Below, one piece after another: positions 6,670 through 6,818 of a stretch of 6,818 nucleotides of DNA (within the stretch, counting starts at the first letter, position 1; every line of letters begins with the position of its first letter). The stretch is from contig JAGQUY010000608.1 in NCBI GenBank assembly GCA_020438245.1, positions 1 to 6,818 of the forward strand, in the 5' to 3' direction. Position numbers and translations under genes: made by a program. The notes under the pieces were generated by a model, which saw only the letters and a list, made by a program, of their open reading frames with translations, ran no database searches and was not told where the DNA came from. Source of the stretch: Bacteroidota bacterium (GTDB lineage Bacteria; CLD3; SB21).

Positions 6670-6818
6670 CTATCCTGGTCGTGCAAGTTTGACAAAAGCT
6701 TCATCTATGGAAGATACACTGAGCTGTCTTTTGATATCACCGGGTGATCCTATGGCGGAAATGTGCCCATCGACCATGATGCTTATTCGATCACAGTACT
6801 CGGCTTCGTCCATATAGT
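6670..6818 (-). CDS. ABC transporter ATP-binding protein, C-terminal fragment cut by the window edge
   Basis: Reading leftward from 6816, 48 codons precede a TAG at 6670-6672. The peptide begins YMDEAEYCDRISIMVDGHI and continues with AIGSPGDIKRQL, which is the segment just after the H-loop in ABC ATPases of the CcmA/YbhF type (usual form T-H-x-M-DEAE-CDR). The codon cut by the window edge ends in AC, consistent with the switch His. The tail SIDEAFVKLARPG matches the end of exporter ATPases, where a 'DxFxxL' element closes the protein. Walker A, Walker B and the signature motif lie outside the window. It would power the two permeases downstream, whose first start is 4 bases after this stop. 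The fragment is too short for the normal ORF cutoff but is clearly real. Confidence 0.92.
   Translation of the reverse strand, partial: YMDEAEYCDRISIMVDGHISAIGSPGDIKRQLSVSSIDEAFVKLARPG
6673..6676 (-). promoter_or_regulatory. Shine-Dalgarno site deciding the start of the first ABC permease
   Basis: Minus-strand AGGA, inside the last codons of the ATPase gene, lies 7 bases before ATG 6665. The competing ATG at 6704 has no comparable site. Confidence 0.55.

Noticed and set aside
6666..6704. Upstream ATG at 6704 as the start of the first ABC permease
   Set aside because: It has no Shine-Dalgarno site, would overlap the ATPase gene by 35 bases and adds 13 residues not expected in the family. ATG 6665 has a well-placed AGGA.

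Overview
The window looks like ordinary, gene-dense chromosomal DNA from a Gram-negative (two-membrane) bacterium. The evidence is a signal-peptide DUF3108 protein, a lipobox protein, a bacterial-type glycogen synthase and an ABC-2 exporter operon. GC content is moderate, start codons are mixed (GTG and ATG) and Shine-Dalgarno sites are A/G-rich. The lineage cannot be fixed from the sequence. The gene mix would fit a member of the FCB-like phyla or a related uncultured group, but that is a weak inference.

Plus strand, positions 3-3776: four genes read as one tightly packed operon. They are a low-molecular-weight protein phosphatase (open at the left edge, preceded in frame by a very Lys-rich segment), an exported DUF3108 protein (4-base stop/start overlap), a cytoplasmic alpha/beta-hydrolase esterase (12-base gap holding a strong Shine-Dalgarno site) and glycogen synthase GlgA (4-base gap). 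Only GlgA has a precisely known role, elongation of alpha-1,4-glucan from ADP-glucose. The packing suggests co-expression of storage-polysaccharide synthesis with a phosphatase and an envelope protein, but no common pathway is demonstrated.

Positions 3777-3835 separate the two convergent transcription units and contain a hairpin terminator. Its pairing and U-tract suit the minus strand better than the plus strand.

Minus strand, positions 6818 down to 3836: the C-terminal end of an ABC transporter ATPase (cut by the right edge), two ABC-2 type permeases of the YbhS/YbhR kind, and a small predicted lipoprotein. The ATPase and the two different permeases form a typical heteromeric export complex whose substrate cannot be read from the sequence. 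The lipoprotein follows after 45 bases and shares the terminator.

There is no CRISPR array, mobile element, tRNA or rRNA. No stretch over 300 bases lacks a gene. I see no convincing new defence or mobile system. The most unusual item is the highly basic in-frame extension on the phosphatase.
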